Positions 52,983 through 61,023 of a DNA stretch of 64,000 bases are shown one piece after another. Origin of the DNA: Hymenobacter nivis. GTDB taxonomy: Bacteria; Bacteroidota; Bacteroidia; Cytophagales; Hymenobacteraceae. A program made the translations under genes and the position numbers. The notes under the pieces are model-generated. The model had not been told where the DNA came from. It did not search any database and worked only from the letters and a program-made list of their open reading frames with translations. Location: NCBI RefSeq assembly GCF_006439025.1, contig NZ_RCYZ01000004.1:62001-126000 (forward strand). Reading direction: 5' to 3'. The first letter of the stretch is position 1. Every line of letters begins with the position of its first letter.

Positions 52983-54605
52983 TTAAGCCAGGTGGTACAT
53001 CTTCTGGCGCTGGGTTTTCAGCGTTTCGTCGGCCAGGTACTCCTCGTAGTTCATGCGTCGGTCGATGATGCCGTCGGGCGTGAGCTCGATGATGCGGTTG
53101 GCCACGGTGTCGATGAACTGCAAGTCGTGCGAGGCGAAGAGCATGGCGCCGGGGTAGTCGCGCAGGGCATTGTTCAGGGCCTGGATGCTCTCCAGGTCCA
53201 AGTGGTTCGTCGGGTCGTCGAGCACCAGCACGTTGCCACTTTCTAGCATCATCTTGCTCAACATGCAGCGCACTTTTTCGCCGCCGCTCAGCACGTTGCT
53301 CTTCTTCTGCGATTCCTCGCCCGAAAACAGCATCCGGCCCAGCCAGCCGCGCACAAAGCTCTCGTCCTTCTCAATGGAGTACTGCCGCAGCCAGTCCACC
53401 AGGTTCATTTCGCCCGACTGGAAGAAGCTATTGTTCTCTTTGGGGAAGTAGCTGGGCGTGATGGTGGTGCCCCACTTGTAGTCGCCAGTAGCCGGCGTGG
53501 CTTCGCCAAATAGAATATCGAAGAGGAGGGAGGCAGCGCGGTCGTCGCGGCCCACAATGGCCACCTTATCGCCCTTGTCGAGCGAGAAGCTCACGTTCTT
53601 GAACACATTCTTGCCGTCCACCTTGGCGCTCAGGTTGTCGGCCGTCAGCAGCTGGTTGCCGGGCTCGCGCTCCGATTTGAAGGCGATGTACGGGTAGCGG
53701 CGCGACGAGGGCTTAATCTCTTCTAAGGTAAGCTTTTGCAGCAGTTTCTGGCGGCTGGTGGCCTGCTTGCTCTTCGAGGCGTTGGCCGAGAAGCGGCGCA
53801 CAAACTCCTCGAGCTCTTTGCGCTTGTCCTCGGTTTTCTTGTTCACGTCCTGGCGCTGGCGCAGGGCCAGCTGGCTGCTCTCGTACCAAAACGAGTAGTT
53901 GCCGGGGTACATGGTAATCTTCGAGAAGTCTAGGTCGGCCATGTAGTTGCACACGGCGTCGAGGAAGTGGCGGTCGTGGCTCACCACAATCACCGTGTTC
54001 TGGAAGCTGTCGAGGAAATTTTCCAGCCACAGCACACTCTCGGTGTCCAGGTTGTTGGTCGGCTCGTCGAGCAATAGCACGTCGGGGTTACCAAACAGGG
54101 CCTGGGCGAGCAGCACGCGCACCTTTTCGCTCGCGCCGAGGTCCGACATCAGCGAGTAGTGCTTGTCTTCGGTAATGCCCAGGCCGCTGAGCAGCTCGGC
54201 GGCCTCGTAGTCGGCGTTCCAGCCCTCCAGGTCGGCAAATTCGCCTTCGAGCTCGGCGGCCCGCTCACCGTCGGCGTCCGAAAAGTCGGCCTTGGCGTAC
54301 AGCGCGTCCTTCTCGCTCATCACCGCGTACAGGCGCTGGTGGCCCTGGATTACGGTGTGCAGCACCTGCTGGTCGTCGTAGGCAAACTGGTTCTGCTTGA
54401 GCACCGCCAGACGCTGGCCGGCGGGCATTTCCACCGCCCCAGTGTTGGGTTCCAGCTCGCCCGAAAGGATTTTGAGGAACGTGGACTTGCCCGCGCCGTT
54501 GGCCCCGATGAGGCCGTAGCAGTTGCCGGGCAGGAATTTAACGGTAACGTCTTCGAACAGCACGCGCTTGCCGTAGCGCAGGCTCACGTTGGAGGTTGAA
54601 ATCAT
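52983..54605 (-). CDS. ABC-F family ATPase (YbiT-like) with degenerate second Walker A
   Basis: The 540-residue protein from the ATG at 54605 (MISTSNVSLRYGKRVLFEDV) has two ATPase domains and no membrane segment. Domain 1 has GANGAGKST (34-42) and VLLLDEPTNNLD (176-187). Domain 2 has LSGGEKVRC (439-447) and VLVLDDPTNHLD (459-470). The linker (about 240-305) is highly charged. The first signature is DLGASEKVR rather than LSGGQ, and the second Walker A reads GRDDRAAS (352-359) without the P-loop lysine. ABC-F proteins act on ribosomes in translation rescue or antibiotic protection; this looks like the YbiT branch. A candidate -7 element is 55 bp upstream. Confidence 0.93.
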   Translation of the reverse strand: MISTSNVSLRYGKRVLFEDVTVKFLPGNCYGLIGANGAGKSTFLKILSGELEPNTGAVEMPAGQRLAVLKQNQFAYDDQQVLHTVIQGHQRLYAVMSEKDALYAKADFSDADGERAAELEGEFADLEGWNADYEAAELLSGLGITEDKHYSLMSDLGASEKVRVLLAQALFGNPDVLLLDEPTNNLDTESVLWLENFLDSFQNTVIVVSHDRHFLDAVCNYMADLDFSKITMYPGNYSFWYESSQLALRQRQDVNKKTEDKRKELEEFVRRFSANASKSKQATSRQKLLQKLTLEEIKPSSRRYPYIAFKSEREPGNQLLTADNLSAKVDGKNVFKNVSFSLDKGDKVAIVGRDDRAASLLFDILFGEATPATGDYKWGTTITPSYFPKENNSFFQSGEMNLVDWLRQYSIEKDESFVRGWLGRMLFSGEESQKKSNVLSGGEKVRCMLSKMMLESGNVLVLDDPTNHLDLESIQALNNALRDYPGAMLFASHDLQFIDTVANRIIELTPDGIIDRRMNYEEYLADETLKTQRQKMYHLA

Positions 54606-54659
54606 GAAAGCAGGAAATATAGAATGACAGACGGACGGGGCAACTAGGGCCCCGGGGCC

Positions 54660-54667
54660 CAAATTTA
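54660..54667 (-). promoter_or_regulatory. Candidate -7 element (TAAATTTG) for the ABC-F gene
   Basis: TAAATTTG on the minus strand matches TAnnTTTG exactly, 55 bp before the ABC-F start. Confidence 0.45.
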
Positions 54668-54818
54668 CGCACGGCGGCCCGGCCCGAAACCGCGGCGCGT
54701 GGCCCCGTCCATCAACCGCTCCGCTGCCTAAATGGTGCCCACTAGGCCGGGGGGCCAACTTCCGGCCCCAAAAGACAGTATAGCTAGGTACTTTCCCTCA
54801 CCTTACCTGTCCTTCTCT

Positions 54819-55289
54819 ATGGCCACGGCCCCTTCAACCACCCCAAAAAGTACTTTCAGCATGGGCATATTCACCGGGGTCGTGCTCGTTGCGTATACCA
54901 CCATAGCGGCCCTGCTCGGGTTTTTTGACCGCATAGAAGCGGGCGGCCTCGACCTGCTGATGCTGGTGGGCGGCACCACGCTGGCCATTGCCCGCCGCTC
55001 CAAAGACACCAACGGCCAGTTAAGCTACTTCGACGGGTTCGGCACGGGCATCGTCACGTCGCTGGTGGCGTCTGTGGTGCTGGGCCTGGGTTTCATTGTC
55101 CTCACCGTGGTGGTGCCCCACGCCATGGACCTGACCCGCGTGCGCGACATTTTCGGCTTCGATTTGTCGGTAGTGCTGGCGTTTCTGGCCATTATCCTGA
55201 TGGGCGGCATGACGGGCATGATCACCTCCCTCATCGCCATGCAGTACTTCAAGAAAGACGCGCCCGACCCGATGAAAAGCGAGGATTAA
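54819..55289 (+). CDS. DUF4199 membrane protein
   Basis: The 156-residue protein from the ATG at 54819 (MATAPSTTPKSTFSMGIFTG) has four membrane helices: GVVLVAYTTIAALLGFF, LLMLVGGTTLAIA, IVTSLVASVVLGLGFIVLTV and VVLAFLAIILMGGMTGMITS. The motif GQLSYFDGFGTGIVTSLVAS between helices 2 and 3 is characteristic of DUF4199, a Bacteroidota family of unknown function. An upstream start at 54732 would place a polar tail first and is rejected. A CU-rich leader precedes the ATG, and a terminator follows 36 bp after the stop. Confidence 0.85.
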   Translation: MATAPSTTPKSTFSMGIFTGVVLVAYTTIAALLGFFDRIEAGGLDLLMLVGGTTLAIARRSKDTNGQLSYFDGFGTGIVTSLVASVVLGLGFIVLTVVVPHAMDLTRVRDIFGFDLSVVLAFLAIILMGGMTGMITSLIAMQYFKKDAPDPMKSED

Positions 55290-55325
55290 CGGCACGTTCG
55301 CGTTGCACTTTTCAGTGATTTAGAG

Positions 55326-55354
55326 CCAGTTCTGTACGGAACTGGTTTTTTTTT
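55326..55354 (+). terminator. Rho-independent terminator of the DUF4199 gene
   Basis: CCAGTTC pairs with GAACTGG around a 6-nt loop, followed by nine T residues. Confidence 0.92.
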
Positions 55355-55545
55355 GTATTATTGAATAAATTTGTAAGAAACACGAAATAAATGGAACGCA
55401 AAAGGGGGCGCTGACCGTATTGCAGCCAGTTGGCTTGCCCCCGGGGGCCCCAAGCAGGCGTTGTACTTTTAATAATCCGAATATTTATTTTTCTTTTCCT
55501 ACGAGGCTCCGCTACTCTTTCGCACTTTTCTCTAAAAATTACCTT

Positions 55546-55950
55546 ATGAAAGCCAAAATCTCCGTGCTGTTTGTGTTATTCGCCCTGGCCTACATGCCGG
55601 CGCACGCCCAGTTCGTTGACCGCACTTCCATCGAGCGCGCCGTACCGAATATTTCCGTGTTCAACACCGAAGCTGCCACCCTCACCCGGCAGATGGCCAA
55701 TACCCTGCACCTCAACGAAGGCCAATACACGAAGCTGTTTGCCGTAAACCGCACCCGCGTGGCCCAGCTCGGCGAAATCAACACCTACTTTAAGCCCAAC
55801 GAGCCCGGCCGCGCCACGCGGTTGTCGGAGCTCGAAGCCCAATACGACCAGGAATGCAGCCGCATCCTTTCGCCCTCGCAGCTTGCCCAGCTGCACCAAG
55901 AGAAAGGGACCCCCACCGTGCCTACCGACACGGGTAACGGCCGCGGCTAA
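55546..55950 (+). CDS. Small exported Spy/CpxP-like helical protein, copy 2
   Basis: The 134-residue protein from the ATG at 55546 has a signal peptide (ISVLFVLFALAYMPAHAQ). Its mature part has the same repeated pattern as the protein at 41146: LTRQMANTLHLNEGQYTKLF then LEAQYDQECSRILSPSQLAQ. The L-x-L-x-E-x-Q-Y and L-x-P-x-Q-L turns fit an LTxxQ-type periplasmic helical protein. A longer frame from 55420 is discarded. TACTTTTA (near 55463) is a one-mismatch -7 element in an AT-rich leader. A bidirectional terminator follows. Confidence 0.68.
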   Translation: MKAKISVLFVLFALAYMPAHAQFVDRTSIERAVPNISVFNTEAATLTRQMANTLHLNEGQYTKLFAVNRTRVAQLGEINTYFKPNEPGRATRLSELEAQYDQECSRILSPSQLAQLHQEKGTPTVPTDTGNGRG

Positions 55951-55964
55951 GCCGCTGGCAACAA

Positions 55965-56008
55965 ACGAAAAAGGGGCCCGCTGAGCAATCAGCGGGCCCC
56001 TTTTTCGT
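55965..56008. terminator. Bidirectional terminator
   Basis: A perfect 20-bp stem (55965-55984 with 55989-56008) with loop GCAA and A/T runs on both sides, between convergent genes. Confidence 0.93.
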
Positions 56009-56051
56009 ACGCCGGGGCCCCCGGGTGGGGCCTGGGGCCTGGGGCCGCTGG

Positions 56052-56480
56052 CTACTGGCCCACCTTGGCGGTGGGGTCGACCAGGATTTCGGTGACGGTG
56101 CCCAGCGGGCCGAAGTGCAGGCGCAGGCACGGGGCCGCCGAGCGGTGGTGGCCGGGCTCGCACTGGGGCCCCGGCACGAGGTAGTAGATGTACACCTTCT
56201 CGGTGCCCTCGCGCAGCTCTTCCTCGTCGGGCTGGCCGAGCAGGGCGTTGATGTCGTCGGCTCGGGTGAGGTACAGCTTCTCACGCGCCTTGAGCAGGGT
56301 GGGCAGCTGGGCCAGCCGGTTGCCCTGGCAGCCGTAGCTGTCGGCGCGCCAGGCGGCGGGGGCGAAGCCCGGCAGCGGGGGCAGGGCGTGGCCGCAGCCG
56401 GCCAGGGCCAGCCCGGCGGCCAGGGGCCCCACCCGGCGGGCAAGGCGGCAAAAAACGGAAACCGGCGGCGAAGGGCGCAT
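56052..56480 (-). CDS. BamE/SmpA-like small lipoprotein (tentative)
   Basis: The 142-residue protein from the ATG at 56480 (MRPSPPVSVFCRLARR) has a lipobox in LALAGCGHALP. The mature part has DDINALLGQPDEEELREGTE, then VYIYYLVPG and LRLHFGPLGTVTEILVDP. This order (helix ending in LGxPD, then three strands, the last with G-x-V) is like the BamE/SmpA fold, whose founding member stabilises the outer-membrane assembly machine. The likeness is structural by eye only. It is convergent with the secreted helical protein and divergent from the M48 protease. Confidence 0.6.
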   Translation of the reverse strand: MRPSPPVSVFCRLARRVGPLAAGLALAGCGHALPPLPGFAPAAWRADSYGCQGNRLAQLPTLLKAREKLYLTRADDINALLGQPDEEELREGTEKVYIYYLVPGPQCEPGHHRSAAPCLRLHFGPLGTVTEILVDPTAKVGQ

Positions 56481-56639
56481 GGCGGGGAAATGCAAAAAAA
56501 ACTGCTGCAAAGGTGGCCCCGCCGCCGCGAACCCGCGGCAGCATCGCCGGGGCCCTATATAACCCCGGGGCCGGATGCGCGTTAAAAGCCCCGTCGGCAG
56601 GATTTGCCGCCGGTTTGCTCACCCTTTTTTTGCTCGGCC

Positions 56640-57455
56640 ATGCGCCTCAACTTACGCTTCATCATTGGCCTTATCGTGGCGGCCGTCACGCTGCTGGGCT
56701 ATTATTTCAACACTTCGAAAAACGAGGTAACCGGCGAAACCCAGCACGTGGGCGGCATGACGCCCGACCAGGAAATTGCCCTGGGCCTGCAGGCCGCCCC
56801 CAGCATGGAGCAGCAGTACGGCGGCGAAAGCACCAACGCCCAGGCCGTGCAGGCCGTGCAGCAAGTCGGCCAGCGCCTCATCAGCCAAACCAAGGCTGGC
56901 CAGTCGCCCTACAAGTTCCAGTTCCACCTGCTGGCCGACGACCAGACCATCAACGCCTTTGCGCTGCCGGGCGGCCAGGTGTTCATCACCCAGGGCCTGT
57001 TGAAAAACCTGACCTCGGAAGGCCAACTGGCCGGCGTGCTAGCGCACGAAGTGGGGCACGTCATTGCCCGCCACTCGGCCCAGCAAGTAGCCAAATCCAA
57101 CCTCACCCAGGGCCTGGCCGGAGCCGCCACCATCGCCAGTTACGACCCCCAAAACCCCGGCCGCTCAGTGGCCAGCGCCGCCGTAGCCGCCGCCATCGTG
57201 AAGGTAGTGGGCCTGAACTTCAGCCGCGAAGACGAGCTGCAAGCCGACGACCTGGCCGTGCAGCTCACCCCCAAAGCCGGTTACGACCCGCGCGCCATGA
57301 TCAAGGTGATGCAGATGCTCGACAGCAAGGGCGGCAGCGGCGGCCAGCCCGAGTTCCTCAGCACCCACCCCAACCCCAGCAACCGCATTGGCCGCTTGCA
57401 GCAGGAAATCAGCCAAGAATTTCCGCAGGGCGTACCGGCGGGATTGAAGCAATAA
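56640..57455 (+). CDS. M48-family zinc metalloprotease
   Basis: The 271-residue protein from the ATG at 56640 starts with one membrane anchor (FIIGLIVAAVTLLGYYF). The zinc motif is H136-E137-xx-H140 in AGVLAHEVGHVIARHSAQ, and the third ligand is the glutamate in SREDELQADDLA. The preceding INAFALPGGQVFITQGLL is standard for BepA/LoiP-like members. It should act in the periplasm on misfolded envelope proteins. A short upstream extension to 56604 would add CSPFFCSA and is not preferred. The gene is followed by a nested inverted repeat shared with the convergent LON-domain gene. Confidence 0.93.
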   Translation: MRLNLRFIIGLIVAAVTLLGYYFNTSKNEVTGETQHVGGMTPDQEIALGLQAAPSMEQQYGGESTNAQAVQAVQQVGQRLISQTKAGQSPYKFQFHLLADDQTINAFALPGGQVFITQGLLKNLTSEGQLAGVLAHEVGHVIARHSAQQVAKSNLTQGLAGAATIASYDPQNPGRSVASAAVAAAIVKVVGLNFSREDELQADDLAVQLTPKAGYDPRAMIKVMQMLDSKGGSGGQPEFLSTHPNPSNRIGRLQQEISQEFPQGVPAGLKQ

Positions 57456-57468
57456 CCTAGGCTATATG

Positions 57469-57657
57469 TTAAGTGGATTTAACGGATAAGAAAGGACTCC
57501 TTGGGGGCCCCATCTCTGCTGGATTATTTGCTGTAAATGAGTGACTACAAGAAGCCATAGAACTAAAAAAGGCGACCCCTACAGGTCGCCTTTTTTAGTT
57601 CTATGAATTAAGAATAGGGCCCCGAGGAGTCAATTCTTATTCGTCGAATCCACTTAA
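57469..57657. repeat. Nested ~190-bp palindrome filling the M48/LON convergent gap
   Basis: Outer arms 57469-57509 and 57617-57657 are complementary at about 34 of 41 positions. The outer arms repeat GGAT at about 9-nt spacing. Inside lies a separate perfect 22-bp hairpin (57556-57577 with 57584-57605) with A and T runs. The element spans nearly the whole gap, 13 bp from one stop codon and 8 bp from the other. Confidence 0.85.
57556..57605. terminator. Bidirectional terminator inside the nested palindrome
   Basis: A perfect 22-bp stem with loop CCTACA; the stem includes AAAAAAGGCGACC and its complement, giving T-runs in both directions. Confidence 0.92.
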
Positions 57658-57665
57658 TCTGCGGC

Positions 57666-58298
57666 CTAGAAATTAGGCGGAATCAATTCCTTGAAGTGCC
57701 CATTCAGGCGCACGCGCTCCTTAAGGCGCTCGGTTTCCAGCACCACAGGCAGCGTGTGGTCGAGGTGCTCGCGCACCAGGTGCTGGCGTTCCAGCTCGCT
57801 GGTGGTGGCCAGAAGCTGGTATTCCTGCTCGGTGCTGAAGCCTACGTGGTGGGCAATGTCGAAGATGCGGTAGTCGGGGGCCAGCTCCAAAAGCAACTTT
57901 TTGAGGCCCAAAGCTTCGTAGAGTTGGCGGACCTGGGCGGTGATGATTTGGCGCAGCAGCGGGTCGGATTCCTCGTCCTGCACAACTTCCTCGATTTGGC
58001 CGCCGGCGTAGAGCTTGCCCGGGGCCTGCCGCTCAAATTTGCGCAACCGAAACACGCCCACCGCCCGGGTGCGGATGTCAAGTTCGCCGTTGGCGTACGA
58101 TTTCTCTACGCTCACCAGGCGCATTTCCGTGCCCAGTTCGCTGAGTTGGTTGTCGAGGAATGGCGGGATGCCGAACGAAATGTCTTCTTCCAAGCAGTCG
58201 CGCACCAGCTGGCGGTAGCGGGGCTCGAAGATGTGCAGGTTCAGTTTTTCGCCCGGGAAGACGACCAGGTTGAGTGGGAAGAGCGGAATGGTGCGCAT
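57666..58298 (-). CDS. LON substrate-binding domain protein
   Basis: The 210-residue protein from the ATG at 58298 (MRTIPLFPLNLVVFPGEKLN) consists of a Lon N-terminal-like domain only. HIFEPRYRQLVRDCLEEDISFG and a C-terminal helical bundle (ELERQHLVREHLDHTLPVVL) are visible; the ATPase and protease domains of Lon are absent. Stand-alone copies are common in bacteria and may deliver or bind unfolded proteins, but their role is not established. TACTTTCG upstream (around 58303-58310) is a one-mismatch -7 element. Confidence 0.9.
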   Translation of the reverse strand: MRTIPLFPLNLVVFPGEKLNLHIFEPRYRQLVRDCLEEDISFGIPPFLDNQLSELGTEMRLVSVEKSYANGELDIRTRAVGVFRLRKFERQAPGKLYAGGQIEEVVQDEESDPLLRQIITAQVRQLYEALGLKKLLLELAPDYRIFDIAHHVGFSTEQEYQLLATTSELERQHLVREHLDHTLPVVLETERLKERVRLNGHFKELIPPNF

Positions 58299-58406
58299 AA
58301 AACGAAAGTAAGCCAGGGCTGCCGGGGCGGTTCCCAATGATACGCCAGCCCGGCGACAACGCCGTACTGCCCTGCTTTGTTCGGCCCCTGCAGGGGCCCC
58401 GGGGCC

Positions 58407-59636
58407 CTACACGAGTTGCCGCAACGCCATCTCGAACGAGCGTTGGGCCAACCCAGTGGGCGCGTCGTTCTGCCGGTGGGTACGGGCCAGCGCCGCTTCA
58501 ATAATGCGCGACACGTCCTGAAAAATGGCTTGGTCGGTGATTTCGGCGCCGGTTTCCATCAGGTAGGCAAACACGCGGGCCATGCCGCAGTTGGCGATGA
58601 AATCGGGGATGACGGCGCAGTGCGCGTCGGCCCACTCGCCGGTGGGCCCGAAGAAAATGGCCGGGTCGGCAAACGGCACATTGGCCCCGCACGAAATTAC
58701 CTCTAGGCCACTGGCCACCAGTGCTTCTACCTGTGGCTGGGTAACGAGCCGCGAGGCGGCGGCGGGCACAAAGATTTCGGCCCCAGCCGTCCATATTTGC
58801 CGGTTCACCTCTTCAAACGAGAGCAAATCGGGCGCGTGCAGCGCGTTGCCGTCGCGGCCCAGAAACAGGGCCCTCACTTCTTCCAGCGGCAAGCCCGCGG
58901 GCCGCAGCAGGCCCCCGGCCCGGTCGATGATGCCCACAATTAGGGCCCCCTGGCTGGCCAGGTAGTAGGCCGCCGCGGCGCCCACGTTGCCCCACCCCTG
59001 GATGATGACGCGCTTGCCGGCCACCGCCGTGCCGGGCCACAGGGCGTAGTAGTGGCGCACGGCCTCGGCCACGCCGTAGCCGGTGATGAGGTCGGCCACG
59101 GTGTACTTGCGGGCTAGGCTGGGCGAGTAGGCCGCATCTTCGAGCACCTTGACGACGCCCTGGCGGAGCTGGCCGAGCTTCTGAATTTTCTGGGGCTCGG
59201 TGGCGCGGTAGTGGCCGTTCACCACGCCCTCCTGCGGGTGCCAGAGGCCGTAGTCTTCGGTGAGGGGAATGACCTCGTGGATCTCGTCCACGTTCAGGTC
59301 GCCGCCGGTGCCGTAGTAGGCTTTCAGCAAGGGAATTACGGCCTTGTACCAGCGCTCCAGCACGCCGCGCTTGCGGGGGTCCTGCGGGTCGAAGTTGATA
59401 CCCGACTTGGCCCCGCCGATGGCGGGCCCCGACACGGTGAACTTGATTTCCATCGTCTTGGCCAAGCTCTCTACCTCGCGCTGGTCCAGGCCTTTGCGCA
59501 TGCGGGTGCCGCCGCCGGCCGCCCCGCCCCGGAGCGAATTAATCACCACCCAGCCCTCGGCTTCGGTTTCGGGGTCTTGCCATTCAAAAACGATTTCGGG
59601 GCGCTTCTGCTCGAATTGAGCCAGTAATTCTTTCAT
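58407..59636 (-). CDS. Glu/Leu/Phe/Val dehydrogenase
   Basis: The 409-residue protein from the ATG at 59636 (MKELLAQFEQKRPEIVFEWQ) is an oxidative deaminase of amino acids. The glycine-rich substrate region is SLRGGAAGGGTRMRKGL, the catalytic lysine region is VSGPAIGGAKSGINFDP, and the NAD fold is KRVIIQGWGNVGAAAAYYLA. Substrate choice (glutamate, leucine or phenylalanine) cannot be decided; its place upstream of a tyrosine-catabolism pair suggests an aromatic or branched-chain role. A TTG at 59654 is an alternative start. It is separated from hmgA by a large REP-like inverted pair. Confidence 0.9.
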   Translation of the reverse strand: MKELLAQFEQKRPEIVFEWQDPETEAEGWVVINSLRGGAAGGGTRMRKGLDQREVESLAKTMEIKFTVSGPAIGGAKSGINFDPQDPRKRGVLERWYKAVIPLLKAYYGTGGDLNVDEIHEVIPLTEDYGLWHPQEGVVNGHYRATEPQKIQKLGQLRQGVVKVLEDAAYSPSLARKYTVADLITGYGVAEAVRHYYALWPGTAVAGKRVIIQGWGNVGAAAAYYLASQGALIVGIIDRAGGLLRPAGLPLEEVRALFLGRDGNALHAPDLLSFEEVNRQIWTAGAEIFVPAAASRLVTQPQVEALVASGLEVISCGANVPFADPAIFFGPTGEWADAHCAVIPDFIANCGMARVFAYLMETGAEITDQAIFQDVSRIIEAALARTHRQNDAPTGLAQRSFEMALRQLV

Positions 59637-59670
59637 GTAAAAAGGGTAATTCAACCGGGCCAGCCCGGGG

Positions 59671-59755
59671 TGTAGCGTGGACTCTGCGAGTCCGCGCGTG
59701 GGGTCCCATTGGGCGGTAATCGTTTGAAGCGCGGACTCGCAGAGTCCACGCTACA
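59671..59755. repeat. REP-like inverted pair A (overlaps hmgA stop codon)
   Basis: Arms 59671-59697 and 59729-59755 (27 nt) are perfectly complementary. Each arm is itself a hairpin, GTGGACTC-TGC-GAGTCCGC. The loop is 31 nt. The right arm includes the hmgA stop codon (59751-59753) and two bases of its last codon. Related units lie at 37906 and 63232. Confidence 0.85.
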
Positions 59756-60917
59756 GGCCGGGTTCGAGCCAGGATTTGTAGTAAGCGCCGTCGTCCAGGG
59801 CCATGGCCGCTTCGGTCAGCATCAGAGGCCTAAAGGTGTCAATCATCACGGCCCATTCGTCGGTGCCGGTTTTGCCGATGCTGCGCTCGTAGGCCCCCGG
59901 CGCGGGCCCGTGCGGAATGCCGCCGGGGTGCAGCGTGAGGTGGCCCGCCGCGATGTTGTTGCGCGACATGAAGTTGCCATCCACGTAGTAAATCAACTCG
60001 TCGGAGTCGATGTTGGAGTGGTGGTAAGGTGCGGGAATGGCCTGCGGGTGGTAATCGAACAGCCGGGGCACAAACGAGCACACCACAAAGGCCTTCGTCT
60101 CAAACTGCTGGTGCACGGGCGGCGGCTGGTGCACCTTGCCGGTAATGGGCTGGAAGTCCCGGATGTTCATCCCGTAGGGGTAGTTGTAGCCGTCCCAGCC
60201 CACCACGTCGAACGGGTGCGAGGGGTACAGCAGCTCGTGCAGCACGCCCTGCTTTTTGATCTTTATTACAAAGTCGCCCAGCTCGTCGTGCGTTTCCAAT
60301 TCGGTGGGCAGCTTGTAATCGCGCTCCGAGTAGGGCGCGTGCTCCAGCAGCTGGCCGAAGTGGTTGCGGTAGCGCTTGGGCGTGTAGATGGGGTGGAACG
60401 ACTCGGTGATGAGTAGCCGATTGTCGGCCGTGTCGAATGCAATTTGGTAGATGATGCCGCGCGGAATCAGCAGGTAATCACCCGGCTCGAAGCGGATGTT
60501 GCCCAGCTGCGTGCGCAGCGTGCCGGGGCCCCGGTGGATGAACAGCAGTTCGTCGGCGTCGGCGTTTTTGTAGAAGTAGGTGGTGAGCGATTGGCGCGGC
60601 GCGGCCAGCGAAACGTGCACGTCGCCGTTCACCAGCACCGGCGTGCGGGCCGCCAGGTAATCGTCCTGCGGCAGCACCTCGAAGCCCCGGAGCAGCCGCG
60701 CCTTGATGTTTTTCTCAACAGCAACTTTCGGGGTTAAGTCCGTCTCGCCCAGCACTTCCTTCACTGTGGTGGGCCGGCGCAGGTGGTACATCAGCGACGA
60801 CGTGCCCTCGAAGCCAATGGTGCCAAATAGCTGCTCGTAATAGAGCCCGCCCCCGGGCTTCTCAAACACCGTGTGGCGCGTGTGCGGCAGCTGGCCAAGC
60901 TTGTGGTAGACGGGCAT
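59751..60917 (-). CDS. hmgA: Homogentisate 1,2-dioxygenase
   Basis: The 388-residue enzyme opens the ring of homogentisate to maleylacetoacetate in tyrosine breakdown. The N-terminal cupin has PGDYLLIPRGIIYQIAFDTA. The iron-binding C-terminal part has PFDVVGWDGYNYPYGMNIRD, PAPYHHSNIDSDELIYYVDG (iron ligands H and E) and LHPGGIPHGPAPGAYE (third histidine). It lies 106 bp downstream of hppD on the same strand, the preceding step of the pathway. The gap contains a heptad array directly before its start. Its stop codon is inside REP-like arm A. Confidence 0.95.
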   Translation of the reverse strand: MPVYHKLGQLPHTRHTVFEKPGGGLYYEQLFGTIGFEGTSSLMYHLRRPTTVKEVLGETDLTPKVAVEKNIKARLLRGFEVLPQDDYLAARTPVLVNGDVHVSLAAPRQSLTTYFYKNADADELLFIHRGPGTLRTQLGNIRFEPGDYLLIPRGIIYQIAFDTADNRLLITESFHPIYTPKRYRNHFGQLLEHAPYSERDYKLPTELETHDELGDFVIKIKKQGVLHELLYPSHPFDVVGWDGYNYPYGMNIRDFQPITGKVHQPPPVHQQFETKAFVVCSFVPRLFDYHPQAIPAPYHHSNIDSDELIYYVDGNFMSRNNIAAGHLTLHPGGIPHGPAPGAYERSIGKTGTDEWAVMIDTFRPLMLTEAAMALDDGAYYKSWLEPGL

Positions 60918-60925
60918 GGGAAGGT

Positions 60926-60953
60926 CAGTGAGTAGTTGGCAATTGACAGTGAG
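60926..60953. repeat. Single heptad array in the hppD-hmgA gap
   Basis: Four consecutive 7-nt units, CAGTGAG, TAGTTGG, CAATTGA and CAGTGAG, begin 9 bp upstream of the hmgA start. No inverted partner is visible. It lies in the leader of hmgA. Confidence 0.5.
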
Positions 60954-61023
60954 CGCAATAGGGGCCCCAGGCGAATCAGAATCCTGTGGCCTGACGGCCG
61001 GGAAATGGCTGGGGCCCTACTTG

